Positions 7,180 to 13,150 of a DNA stretch of 21,640 nt are shown piece by piece. Numbering within the stretch: the stretch's first letter is position 1; each line of letters opens with the position of its first letter. Source of the stretch: an uncultured Oscillospiraceae bacterium. Its GTDB lineage: Bacteria; Bacillota; Clostridia; Oscillospirales; Acutalibacteraceae. Under the pieces are notes generated by a model, which was given only the letters and a program-made list of their open reading frames with translations, made no database searches and was not told the DNA's origin. The position numbers and the translations under genes were made by a program. The DNA lies in the NCBI GenBank assembly GCA_900549945.1, contig URQJ01000013.1:1-21640 (forward strand), in the 5' to 3' direction.

Positions 7180-9453
7180 TTAACCTGCGTGTTTCAATTC
7201 TTTTTTCGCTTCGTTCGGGAGCGGGATGCCGGCGCGTCTGGCATAGGCCTTAAAATACATGCCAATGCGTGCGCCCAGCAGCGTATTTCGCTTGCTGATC
7301 TCGTTGCGGTGAATCGCCATGAACAGCACCTGCTTCTGTCCAATCAGCACCACACGCTTTTTAGCACGGGTGATTCCGGTATAGAGCAGGTTGCGGTAGA
7401 GCATGATGCTATGCGCTTTCAAAAGCGGCATGATAACCGTTTCATACTCAGAACCCATAGACTTATGGATGGTGGTGGCATAGGCAAGGTCCAGGTTGAC
7501 CATATCCTCTACGCTGTATTCCAGTTCTCGACCAACTCCAAAATCGAGGCCCACACGCTTTCCGTTCTCACCGTCTTTGATATAACGGATAAAACCCAGA
7601 TCGCCATTGGATACCTTTGCGGTATTCTTGGTCTGCATAATACGGTCATTGACCCGGAAAACTTTGACGCCGATTTTGATCTCGTCTTCGGCGGAGCGAA
7701 ACGGGTTGACCACTTCACGGATTGCCTCATTGAGCTGTTCCGCCGATGCCGCACCTTCTGAGCGGAAGGGCGACAGAATCTGCACCCGGTCGATGCCGCT
7801 TTCCTCAATCTCTCTGCAATAACGGGAGATAATCCGCTCGGCGGCATCCGCCTGGTTATCGCTCGCCATGAACATGAAATCCGGCCCATAGTACAGCTTG
7901 GTATTGCCCTCGTTGATAAACTTGGCATTGTAGGCTATCAGACTGTCTTTGGACTGGCGAAAAATCTGATCCAGCACAGTGACAGGCACCAACTTGCAGT
8001 CAATCAACTCACGGAACACATTTCCGGCTCCCACGCTGGGAAGCTGGTCCGGGTCGCCTACAAGCACGATTCGTGCCCCGTCCTTGATACGAGAGAAGAA
8101 TTTATCTGCCAACCACATATCCACCATGGAAAACTCGTCTACGATGATCAGGTCAGCCGACAACGGTTCCTGCTGTTTGGTTCGGTTGACATCGTCCTCT
8201 TCGCTGCCGAGACCCAAACCGCTGTGAAGTGTCCGGGCCATATCAAAGCCGGTGCTCTCTGCCATACGGCGGCTCGCTCTGCCCGTCGGTGCCATCAAGA
8301 CGATTTGGCCGTCAGGGTGCAGCCGGCGGTATACCTCCAAGATCGTTTTCAGAACCGTCGTTTTGCCGGTACCGGGAGAGCCTGTGATAATGGAAAGATT
8401 GTGGCGGTACGCCGCATAGACGGCAGACTCCTGTTTGGAGGACAACACCACGCCCATCTCACGCTTGACCCGTTCCAGTACCCGCTCGATCCGCTCCGGT
8501 TCCGACGGCTCCACCAACCGCATGGCAATGCGGCGGGCGGTCTCGTCCTCCTGTGCAAACACCCGGGGCAGATAGATGTTATCCTTGACTGCCACCACTT
8601 CTCCTTTGAGAATCATGTCCTGCAGCACATCTGCGACTTCCTTCGCCTGAAGGCGAAGTGCCGGCACAGGAATCTTGTTGTTGAGCAGCCGAAGTGCCTC
8701 TTTCTGCAGGGTTTCCCCGGGCAAGAACAGGTGCCCTTTGGAGCCTTTGCCATCTTCCAGCGCCCAGAACAGTGCTCCTTTGACCCGCATGGGGTCATGA
8801 AGGTCACCGCCGTTCTTCTGAACAATGGCATCTACGCGCAAAAAGCCGAATCCGGATATCTGGCACAGTTCGAACGGACTCTTTTTCAAGATGTCCACAC
8901 TGGCTGGCCCGAAATACTGATAGATCTTGAGCGCCGTTTTCGGCGTGATCTTGAACGGGGAGAGCAGAACCAAAAGATCCTGCAGCATCCGGCTCTCCGC
9001 ATAGGAGGTCTTAATCTCCTCCAGTTTGCTTTCCGTGATACCCTTGATTTCCAAAAGCCGTTCCGGCCGCTTCTGCAGAATGTCCAGCGTGTCCTCTCCA
9101 AATCGGGATACGATCAGCGTAGCGGTCGCAGGTCCGATGCCTTTGATAAGGCCCGATGCCAGATACCCCTCCACACCGCTTTTGGTCCGAGGGACGATCT
9201 GGCGCCACTGCTCCACCTGAAACTGCATACCATACTTGCCCTGCTTCCATTCGCCGTCCAGTTCCAGATCCACCGCATCCGTGCGGGGCAGTTCATAGCC
9301 GGTCGCCACGAAGCGGATCAGATGGTCTCTGTACCGGCGGGTAGAACGGGCCTCCAGCGGCACCTCTTTGTCAGCAGTCTTCACACTGATAATGCAGAAC
9401 CGATTTGCCGGGTTGTGATAAATCGTCCCGTCATAAGTTCCTTTATGGATCAC
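7180..9453 (-). CDS. RecD2-like SF1B DNA helicase
   Basis: This 757-aa protein has the RecD2 architecture. A small N-terminal domain is followed by helix-hairpin-helix elements (near 102-116, 134-147 and 196-210), then a superfamily 1B motor: Walker A GSPGTGKTT at 358-366, Walker B IIVDEFSM at 436-443 with D439 and E440, motif III GDPDQLPS near 466-473, and the final helicase motifs TTIHKSMGSE near 660 and YTGITRAKKR near 691. Such enzymes unwind DNA 5' to 3' using ATP. RecD2 acts without RecBC, and here it probably serves the element's recombination or replication. The start is GTG at 9453, with AAAGGAGGG 9 nt upstream inside the gap after the exonuclease gene. The family is clear; it is probably an element-encoded copy, because it is locked into this operon. 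Confidence 0.88.
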   Translation of the reverse strand: MIHKGTYDGTIYHNPANRFCIISVKTADKEVPLEARSTRRYRDHLIRFVATGYELPRTDAVDLELDGEWKQGKYGMQFQVEQWRQIVPRTKSGVEGYLASGLIKGIGPATATLIVSRFGEDTLDILQKRPERLLEIKGITESKLEEIKTSYAESRMLQDLLVLLSPFKITPKTALKIYQYFGPASVDILKKSPFELCQISGFGFLRVDAIVQKNGGDLHDPMRVKGALFWALEDGKGSKGHLFLPGETLQKEALRLLNNKIPVPALRLQAKEVADVLQDMILKGEVVAVKDNIYLPRVFAQEDETARRIAMRLVEPSEPERIERVLERVKREMGVVLSSKQESAVYAAYRHNLSIITGSPGTGKTTVLKTILEVYRRLHPDGQIVLMAPTGRASRRMAESTGFDMARTLHSGLGLGSEEDDVNRTKQQEPLSADLIIVDEFSMVDMWLADKFFSRIKDGARIVLVGDPDQLPSVGAGNVFRELIDCKLVPVTVLDQIFRQSKDSLIAYNAKFINEGNTKLYYGPDFMFMASDNQADAAERIISRYCREIEESGIDRVQILSPFRSEGAASAEQLNEAIREVVNPFRSAEDEIKIGVKVFRVNDRIMQTKNTAKVSNGDLGFIRYIKDGENGKRVGLDFGVGRELEYSVEDMVNLDLAYATTIHKSMGSEYETVIMPLLKAHSIMLYRNLLYTGITRAKKRVVLIGQKQVLFMAIHRNEISKRNTLLGARIGMYFKAYARRAGIPLPNEAKKELKHAG

Positions 9454-9469
9454 TTCTTTTTTCCCTCCT

Positions 9470-10534
9470 TTAAGCCGCCTTGGTATCAGCTTTCACACTG
9501 AACCGGCGAAACTCCGAGATCGTGACATACTGCTCATAGATATCAGGATGGTCCAGTTTCAACCGGTCCAGATTGTCTTTGTCGATGCTAGGCTTCCGCA
9601 CCGGATTGTAGGTGACCGTATAATTTACGCCGTCCTGCTGGCAAATGGCTTTGCAGCTCTTGCCCATTTCGGCAATCAATGCTCCTTTCAGCCGTTGCAT
9701 ATCCGCATCGATTTCCTTGCTGTTCTTTTCAGCATGTTTCTTTTCTTCTTGGAGCTGGAGATACCGCATCAGCTTGGCAGTCAGAGAATAATCAAAGGTC
9801 ACCACAGGGGCGTCCTTATCCGCAGGACCCGTATGCCGGCGCACGCTTTCAATTACAAGATTGCCCTCCTCGGTATAGGGCGGCGGTGTTTTGGCAAGGA
9901 CATAGTTCTCCCAGAAATGTTGTTCCAAGAAAATCATCTCATCCTCATAAGCCTCGTCGCGGCGAATCTCACGAATGATGGTTTCTTCCTCGTTGTTGCC
10001 GTACAGACAGCAGAAGAAGCAGCGATCCACATTCATAACGGCCATGTAATGGCGCCCCTGGGTTTCGTAGTAGACCGGAACAGTTTCTTCCCCGTTCAGC
10101 CACCAGTGATCCTTGGCATTGTAGTTCGTGGTTTTGATTTCCAGAATTGCGGTCGTACCATCCGGAAGTTCCACAAAGTAGTCCACATCCGCCAGCATCC
10201 AGGGATACTTGGGGTGCTGGAACATCTTCTTGACCTGATATATCTTGTAGCCGGTCCGATGCTGGAAAATTTTCGCCACTAGCGGCTCCAGCAGATGCCC
10301 CATTTCCAGAGCAACCCAGTTTTCTTCGTTGTCCTCAACCGCTGCAATATTCAGCTTGTCGTAGTACAGGTCACGGGCCGTCCGCCAGGGTGATATACCC
10401 AGCAGCGCAGCCACATCACTGCCACCAATTCCTTTTCGCCGATAAGCGAGCCATTCCTTTTCGGATAAGCCTGCGGTCTCGACCAGTACCTGCGGTTGAT
10501 GCGTTTCCTTCAATGCCGCACAGCTATCCGGCAT
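9470..10534 (-). CDS. YqaJ-type viral recombinase exonuclease
   Basis: The 354-aa protein matches the YqaJ/lambda-Exo family, which resects double-stranded DNA ends 5' to 3' to leave single strands for annealing. Visible family signs are GIGGSD at 35-40, an early acidic E83, and the PD-(D/E)xK nuclease core LADVD (D116, D118) followed by ILEIKTT (E132, K134), with Q159 downstream. The C-terminal part has a coiled-coil-like KKHAEKNSKEID stretch. The start chosen is the ATG at 10534, because GAGGAGGGGG lies just upstream and the preceding gene stops 2 nt before it. The frame stays open 33 codons further upstream, but that segment overlaps the 53-aa gene and lacks an SD. The exonuclease, helicase and possible annealing protein look like one recombination module. 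Confidence 0.87.
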   Translation of the reverse strand: MPDSCAALKETHQPQVLVETAGLSEKEWLAYRRKGIGGSDVAALLGISPWRTARDLYYDKLNIAAVEDNEENWVALEMGHLLEPLVAKIFQHRTGYKIYQVKKMFQHPKYPWMLADVDYFVELPDGTTAILEIKTTNYNAKDHWWLNGEETVPVYYETQGRHYMAVMNVDRCFFCCLYGNNEEETIIREIRRDEAYEDEMIFLEQHFWENYVLAKTPPPYTEEGNLVIESVRRHTGPADKDAPVVTFDYSLTAKLMRYLQLQEEKKHAEKNSKEIDADMQRLKGALIAEMGKSCKAICQQDGVNYTVTYNPVRKPSIDKDNLDRLKLDHPDIYEQYVTISEFRRFSVKADTKAA

Positions 10535-10536
10535 AC

Positions 10537-10698
10537 TCAGCACCCCCTCCTCGTCGGGCGAGGAACGACATGCGCCTTCATTACCGGGCACCGCCTCTTG
10601 ATGGGCTGCTGCAGTTTCTTGAACTGCCTCCAACTCTCGTTCAATTTTTTCTCTTTCACCATGATGTCATGGTTCAGCATTTTCGTGTTCATTTGCAT
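10537..10698 (-). CDS. Small basic 53-aa protein leading the operon
   Basis: This short frame begins MQMNTKMLNHDIMVKEKKLNES and ends RPTRRGC. It is strongly basic, has a helical middle (KLNESWRQFKKLQQPIKRR) and shows no membrane segment or known domain. The start at 10698 has AAAGGCAGG directly upstream; an ATG two codons later is possible. Its stop lies 2 nt before the exonuclease start, and the exonuclease SD is inside its last codons, so translating it would feed the exonuclease. It is the first gene after the structured leader, so it may be a leader-type or DNA-binding protein. It is also possible that only its translation matters for coupling. Confidence 0.5.
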   Translation of the reverse strand: MQMNTKMLNHDIMVKEKKLNESWRQFKKLQQPIKRRCPVMKAHVVPRPTRRGC

Positions 10699-10751
10699 AC
10701 CTGCCTTTCTGATTTTTGATATATCCTCAAAGCCGTTTCCGGCATTTGGGC

Positions 10752-10825
10752 AAAAAAATAAGCGAGGTTGACTGCGGCATACGCCTGCTGTCCACAGCAA
10801 CCTGTGAACCAAAGTCATCCTCGCC
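10752..10825 (-). terminator. Second terminator-like structure in the leader
   Basis: The minus strand pairs GCGAGG (10,824-10,819) with CCUCGC (10,767-10,762). After an A-A mismatch, UGACU (10,817-10,813) pairs with AGUCA (10,773-10,769). Two small hairpins, UGCUG/CAGCA and GGC-GUAU-GCC, fill the interior. UUAUUUUUUU follows directly. It lies only about 55 nt upstream of the first gene, so transcription must pass it for the operon to be expressed. Confidence 0.62.
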
Positions 10826-10828
10826 AAT

Positions 10829-10846
10829 AGGGAATGGGCATTCCCT
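10829..10846. repeat. Perfect 8-bp inverted repeat between the two leader terminators
   Basis: AGGGAATG and CATTCCCT are perfect complements around a 2-nt centre. As RNA it is a tight hairpin; as DNA it is a symmetrical 18-bp site that could be an operator. Its place between two terminator-like structures suggests a spacer hairpin or a protein-binding site. Neither role is shown. Confidence 0.5.
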
Positions 10847-10847
10847 G

Positions 10848-10903
10848 AAAATAGAAAAAGCCAGTAATATACCGACCCATACGGGCGCAGTAATACTACT
10901 GGC
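10848..10903 (-). terminator. First terminator-like hairpin in the leader
   Basis: On the minus strand, GCCAGUAGUAU pairs with the AUA-UUACUGGC side (11 pairs including one G-U). After a bulged U there are four more pairs, then CCC/GGG around a GUAU loop. UUUUUCUAUUUU follows at once. This is a strong intrinsic-terminator pattern, about 100 nt downstream of the promoter and 160 nt before the first gene. Confidence 0.68.
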
Positions 10904-11008
10904 ACAAGTACAATCTTAACTGCGTGTGCAATGCGGGCTTTTGGCCTGCGGTACAGAACTTATGTCTGTATCCCATACGGGAAGCGCACAAAAATCAATT
11001 ACAAAGCA

Positions 11009-11037
11009 AGTTTAGCACAATATATAGTATTAGTCAA
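11009..11037 (-). promoter_or_regulatory. Promoter of the leftward element operon
   Basis: Read on the minus strand, TTGACT (11,037-11,032) and TAAACT (11,014-11,009) are separated by 17 nt. TG precedes the -10 box by one base (TGC-TAAACT), an extended -10. The likely start of transcription is near 11,002. No other convincing leftward promoter is seen before 10,698, so this probably drives the whole replication and recombination operon. Confidence 0.65.
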
Positions 11038-11454
11038 GTATTGTTGTCTACATATAGCGTCTTAATTGTTTCTTCGTATCTGTCTGAGAATAAAAAATAG
11101 GAATCTGCAGAATTCAGCTCGTTCCGTCCCTATATATAAAGCGTATAGACATGGCGTGTGGTTCCACTGCCTGTCTGTTCGCCTTTTGTACCTTGACAAC
11201 CCCCATAACCTTTTCCATTGGAGTTATACAGGGGTCGTGGATAGTGTGTGATGACTGCATGGAGCACGCCCACGACTGAAATGCTGCACAGCAGTTGCCT
11301 GAAAATACGCGGCGGAAAAACCCGGCGCAGGAAATGGCCTTTGGAAGAGACCTGATACTTCCCGATAAATTTGAATGACTTCATTGTTTTTGTTGAAAAC
11401 CTTTCCCTACAAACAGTAGAGGATATATGTAATTGCAAATAAAGGAGGGCAATT
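11038..11454. other. Regulatory stretch between the divergent operon and the excisionase gene
   Basis: These 417 bases hold no gene I can support. A minus-strand frame covering 11,130-11,549 is open but overlaps the excisionase gene, and its best internal ATG has only a weak SD. An inverted repeat at 11,201-11,234 (CCCCATAAC with GTTATACAGGGG) could be a hairpin or protein-binding site. The last 20 bases carry the excisionase SD. The stretch probably holds the promoter of xis-int and binding sites for Int or Xis, but I cannot name a convincing plus-strand promoter. Confidence 0.4.
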
Positions 11455-11655
11455 ATGGAGAAAAGAAAACCCAATGACCTTTCGCCTGAGCAGTGCTTGG
11501 CGGTAGATACGGAATCGCTCTGCAAGCTGCTCGACTGCGGGCGGCACACTGCCGTTCAGATCGGCGACCTTGCCCATGCTCGCATCACCATGAATTCTCG
11601 TGTCCTTTGGAGCGTTCAGCGCGTAAAGGAATATCTTTACGAGATCTCATGCTGA
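11455..11655 (+). CDS. xis: Excisionase-like small helix-turn-helix protein
   Basis: This 66-aa protein lies directly before the integrase gene. It contains TESLCKLLDCGRHTAVQIGDLA (about residues 19-40), the shape of a MerR/excisionase-type winged-helix DNA-binding segment, followed by a LWSVQRVKEYL helix in which such proteins usually end. Excisionases bend attachment-site DNA and turn the integrase towards excision. The ATG at 11,455 has AAAGGAGGG about 6 nt upstream. The next gene starts 57 nt after its stop, so the two are probably cotranscribed. Size, motif order and position agree with Tn916-type Xis proteins, though residue-level identity cannot be judged here. Confidence 0.75.
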   Translation: MEKRKPNDLSPEQCLAVDTESLCKLLDCGRHTAVQIGDLAHARITMNSRVLWSVQRVKEYLYEISC

Positions 11656-11712
11656 CAGAATCCTGCCCACCAGGGGCGCAACAGCACACCAACCATCGGG
11701 AGGTATCAATTT

Positions 11713-12942
11713 ATGCCCAAAATTAGAAAAGACAACAAAGGCCGCAATCTCCGACCAGGCGAAACCCAGCGTTCAGACGGCAACTATATGTTTGTCTATA
11801 TGCTGGGGAAAAAGAAAAAGTACATTTACGATACTGACTTAGCCGCTCTTCGCGCAAAAGAAAAGCAACTCACGAAAGATGCCGATGACGGCGTTCGTAC
11901 CCAAGAGGCCATGAAAATCACCCTAAATGACATGTTCAAAGTTCTCATGGATACGAAACTCCAGTTGAAGGCTTCCACGCGGGCAAATTACGAATACCTT
12001 TGGAGCAGTTATATTAAGGACGAGCCATTTGCTAACACTCCGCTGCCCAATATTCGTAAAAGCGATATCCTGACATTTTACACTAAGCTTTTGAAAAAGG
12101 GCTTTGCAATCAACTCGCTGGAAAGCATCAATAATCTGGTTCATCCCGCACTTGAATTGGCAGTCGATGATGACTATATCCGAAAGAACCCCAGCAAGGG
12201 TGTTTACCGTTCTCTAAAATCCGAGGGAAGCGGAAAGCCTGCAAAAACAAGGATTGCGTTGACCAAGGAGCAGCAGAAGAACTTCCTGCGCTTCATTTCC
12301 AAATCGCCGATGTATAGTCACTGGCTGCCCGTCATGGTCGTGCTGCTTGGTACGGGACTGCGTGTGGGAGAGTGTACTGGGTTAACCAAAAACGATGTGG
12401 ATCTGGAGAACAACACTATCTCCGTGAATCATAACTTGATTTATCGGGTCATTGATGGGAAAGCAGGCTTTCACATTACTACTCCCAAAACGGCAAGCGG
12501 TACTCGCACTATTCCCATCCTGTATCCGGAGGTTGCCGAACAGCTCCGTGCGCTGATTGAAGTGATGGACGCCTTGTATCCGGAGGATCTCGTGATGAAT
12601 GGATATCATGGTTTCCTCTTCCGAAACCGCTCTGGTTACTTTCTCAGTGCCCACAACATCAACCGGGCCATTGAGCGCATCTCCATCGCCTACAACGCCG
12701 AAGAAATGGATCAAGCAGAATTGGAAGACCGTGAGCCGAGTCTATTGCCTCATTTCAGCGTACATAATTTACGGCACACCTTCTGCACCAGACTTTGCGA
12801 GAGCACAAACGACATTAAGTTCATCCAGCAAGTAATGGGACATGCTGATTTCTCCACCACCATGGACATCTACACCCATATCACGCAGGAAAACATGAAG
12901 GAAAAAGCAGAAGTGATCAAGGGCAATTTGGTGCTGATGTGA
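11713..12942 (+). CDS. int: Tn916-type tyrosine integrase
   Basis: The 409-aa protein is a tyrosine site-specific recombinase of Tn916 Int length (about 405 aa). An N-terminal arm-binding domain (1-55, basic, with GKKKKYIYDT) is followed by a SAM-like core-binding domain (about 65-160) and a catalytic domain with all expected residues: R217 in GLRVGE, K259 in TPKTASGTR, H351 and R354 in HNLRHTF, H377 in MGHADF and the nucleophile Y387 in MDIYTHI. It should integrate and excise the element with the help of Xis. The ATG at 11,713 has GGGAGG about 8 nt upstream. The gene points out of the element towards lysS and ends in a strong hairpin, the usual layout of an integrase next to its attachment site. 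No truncation is seen, so it is probably functional. Confidence 0.93.
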   Translation: MPKIRKDNKGRNLRPGETQRSDGNYMFVYMLGKKKKYIYDTDLAALRAKEKQLTKDADDGVRTQEAMKITLNDMFKVLMDTKLQLKASTRANYEYLWSSYIKDEPFANTPLPNIRKSDILTFYTKLLKKGFAINSLESINNLVHPALELAVDDDYIRKNPSKGVYRSLKSEGSGKPAKTRIALTKEQQKNFLRFISKSPMYSHWLPVMVVLLGTGLRVGECTGLTKNDVDLENNTISVNHNLIYRVIDGKAGFHITTPKTASGTRTIPILYPEVAEQLRALIEVMDALYPEDLVMNGYHGFLFRNRSGYFLSAHNINRAIERISIAYNAEEMDQAELEDREPSLLPHFSVHNLRHTFCTRLCESTNDIKFIQQVMGHADFSTTMDIYTHITQENMKEKAEVIKGNLVLM

Positions 12943-12949
12943 AAATTAC

Positions 12950-12990
12950 AAAAAAGGGCAAATCCGCATCTCAAACGCGGATTTGCCCTT
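12950..12990. terminator. Bidirectional terminator between int and lysS
   Basis: A perfect 14-bp stem (AAGGGCAAATCCGC with its complement) has a 9-nt loop. On the minus strand it is followed by TTTTTTGTAATTTT, a strong terminator for transcripts leaving lysS. On the plus strand, CATTTTGG follows, weaker but usable after int. It insulates the integrase from lysS read-through. Confidence 0.82.
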
Positions 12991-13000
12991 CATTTTGGCC

Positions 13001-13052
13001 CGTCTGGTGTCGTCTGGTTTCAAGCAAAAGTTGTAAAAAAGTTGTAGTTGTA
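13001..13052 (+). repeat. Short direct repeats at the integrase end of the element
   Basis: Two 10-bp tandem copies CGTCTGGTGT/CGTCTGGTTT (13,001-13,020) are followed by three GTTGTA copies (starting at 13,030, 13,041 and 13,047). Repeats near the ends of Tn916-type elements are often arm-type integrase binding sites. The copies are seen; the binding role is inferred. Confidence 0.45.
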
Positions 13053-13090
13053 AGCCCCTTTTACTTCATCTTGTGCTGTCTGCTTCCATC

Positions 13091-13150
13091 AGGCACTACA
13101 TATTGTGTTTTACTTGTCCAATGGCTTCATTGTAGGAAACAGCAGAACAT
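13091..13150. other. Candidate attachment site at the 3' end of lysS
   Basis: The integrase-proximal end of the element meets the lysS stop codon (13,110-13,112). The last eight lysS codons before the stop include CCT, ACA, CCA and TTG, whereas the preceding part of the gene mostly uses G/C-ending codons. That is expected if the element resupplies the 3' end of its target gene. The other junction, which should hold a direct repeat, lies outside the window, so the exact core cannot be fixed. Confidence 0.4.

Larger units (their letters stand above)
10752..11002 (-). ncRNA. Structured 5' leader of the element operon, candidate attenuator
   Basis: About 250-300 nt separate the promoter from the first gene and contain almost continuous complementary segments. 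In order, the RNA can form: a multibranch domain closed by UGUGC/GCACA (10,990-10,925) with three hairpins; an 18-pair hairpin followed by five U (10,903-10,855); a perfect 8-bp hairpin (10,846-10,829); and a branched structure closed by GCGAGG/CCUCGC followed by UUAUUUUUUU (10,824-10,752). GCACA at 10,929-10,925 can pair either with UGUGC upstream (10,990-10,986) or with UGUGC at 10,906-10,902, which runs into the first terminator stem, so alternative folds are possible. I do not recognise a known riboswitch or T-box. The structures are seen; the regulatory role is inferred. Confidence 0.6.

Noticed and set aside
6043-7761. 572-codon plus-strand open frame
   Set aside because: It crosses two well-supported minus-strand genes and their gap and is rich in His, Arg and Leu, typical of a shadow frame.
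9470-10633. Longer start for the exonuclease
   Set aside because: The 33 extra codons overlap the 53-aa gene and lack an SD, while the ATG at 10,534 has a strong one.
10537-10905. Longer 122-codon version of the small basic gene
   Set aside because: The extra N-terminal part lies inside the terminator-like leader structures and has no SD.
10752-11002. T-box or known riboswitch in the leader
   Set aside because: No T-box sequence, specifier-loop layout or familiar ligand-binding core could be recognised, so no named class is claimed.
11130-11549. 139-codon minus-strand frame upstream of int
   Set aside because: It overlaps the start of the excisionase gene, has only a weak SD at an internal ATG and no known family. 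It is noted as open but not called.
1-13000. Relaxase, oriT or type IV secretion genes
   Set aside because: None is visible in this part of the element; they are probably to the left of the window.
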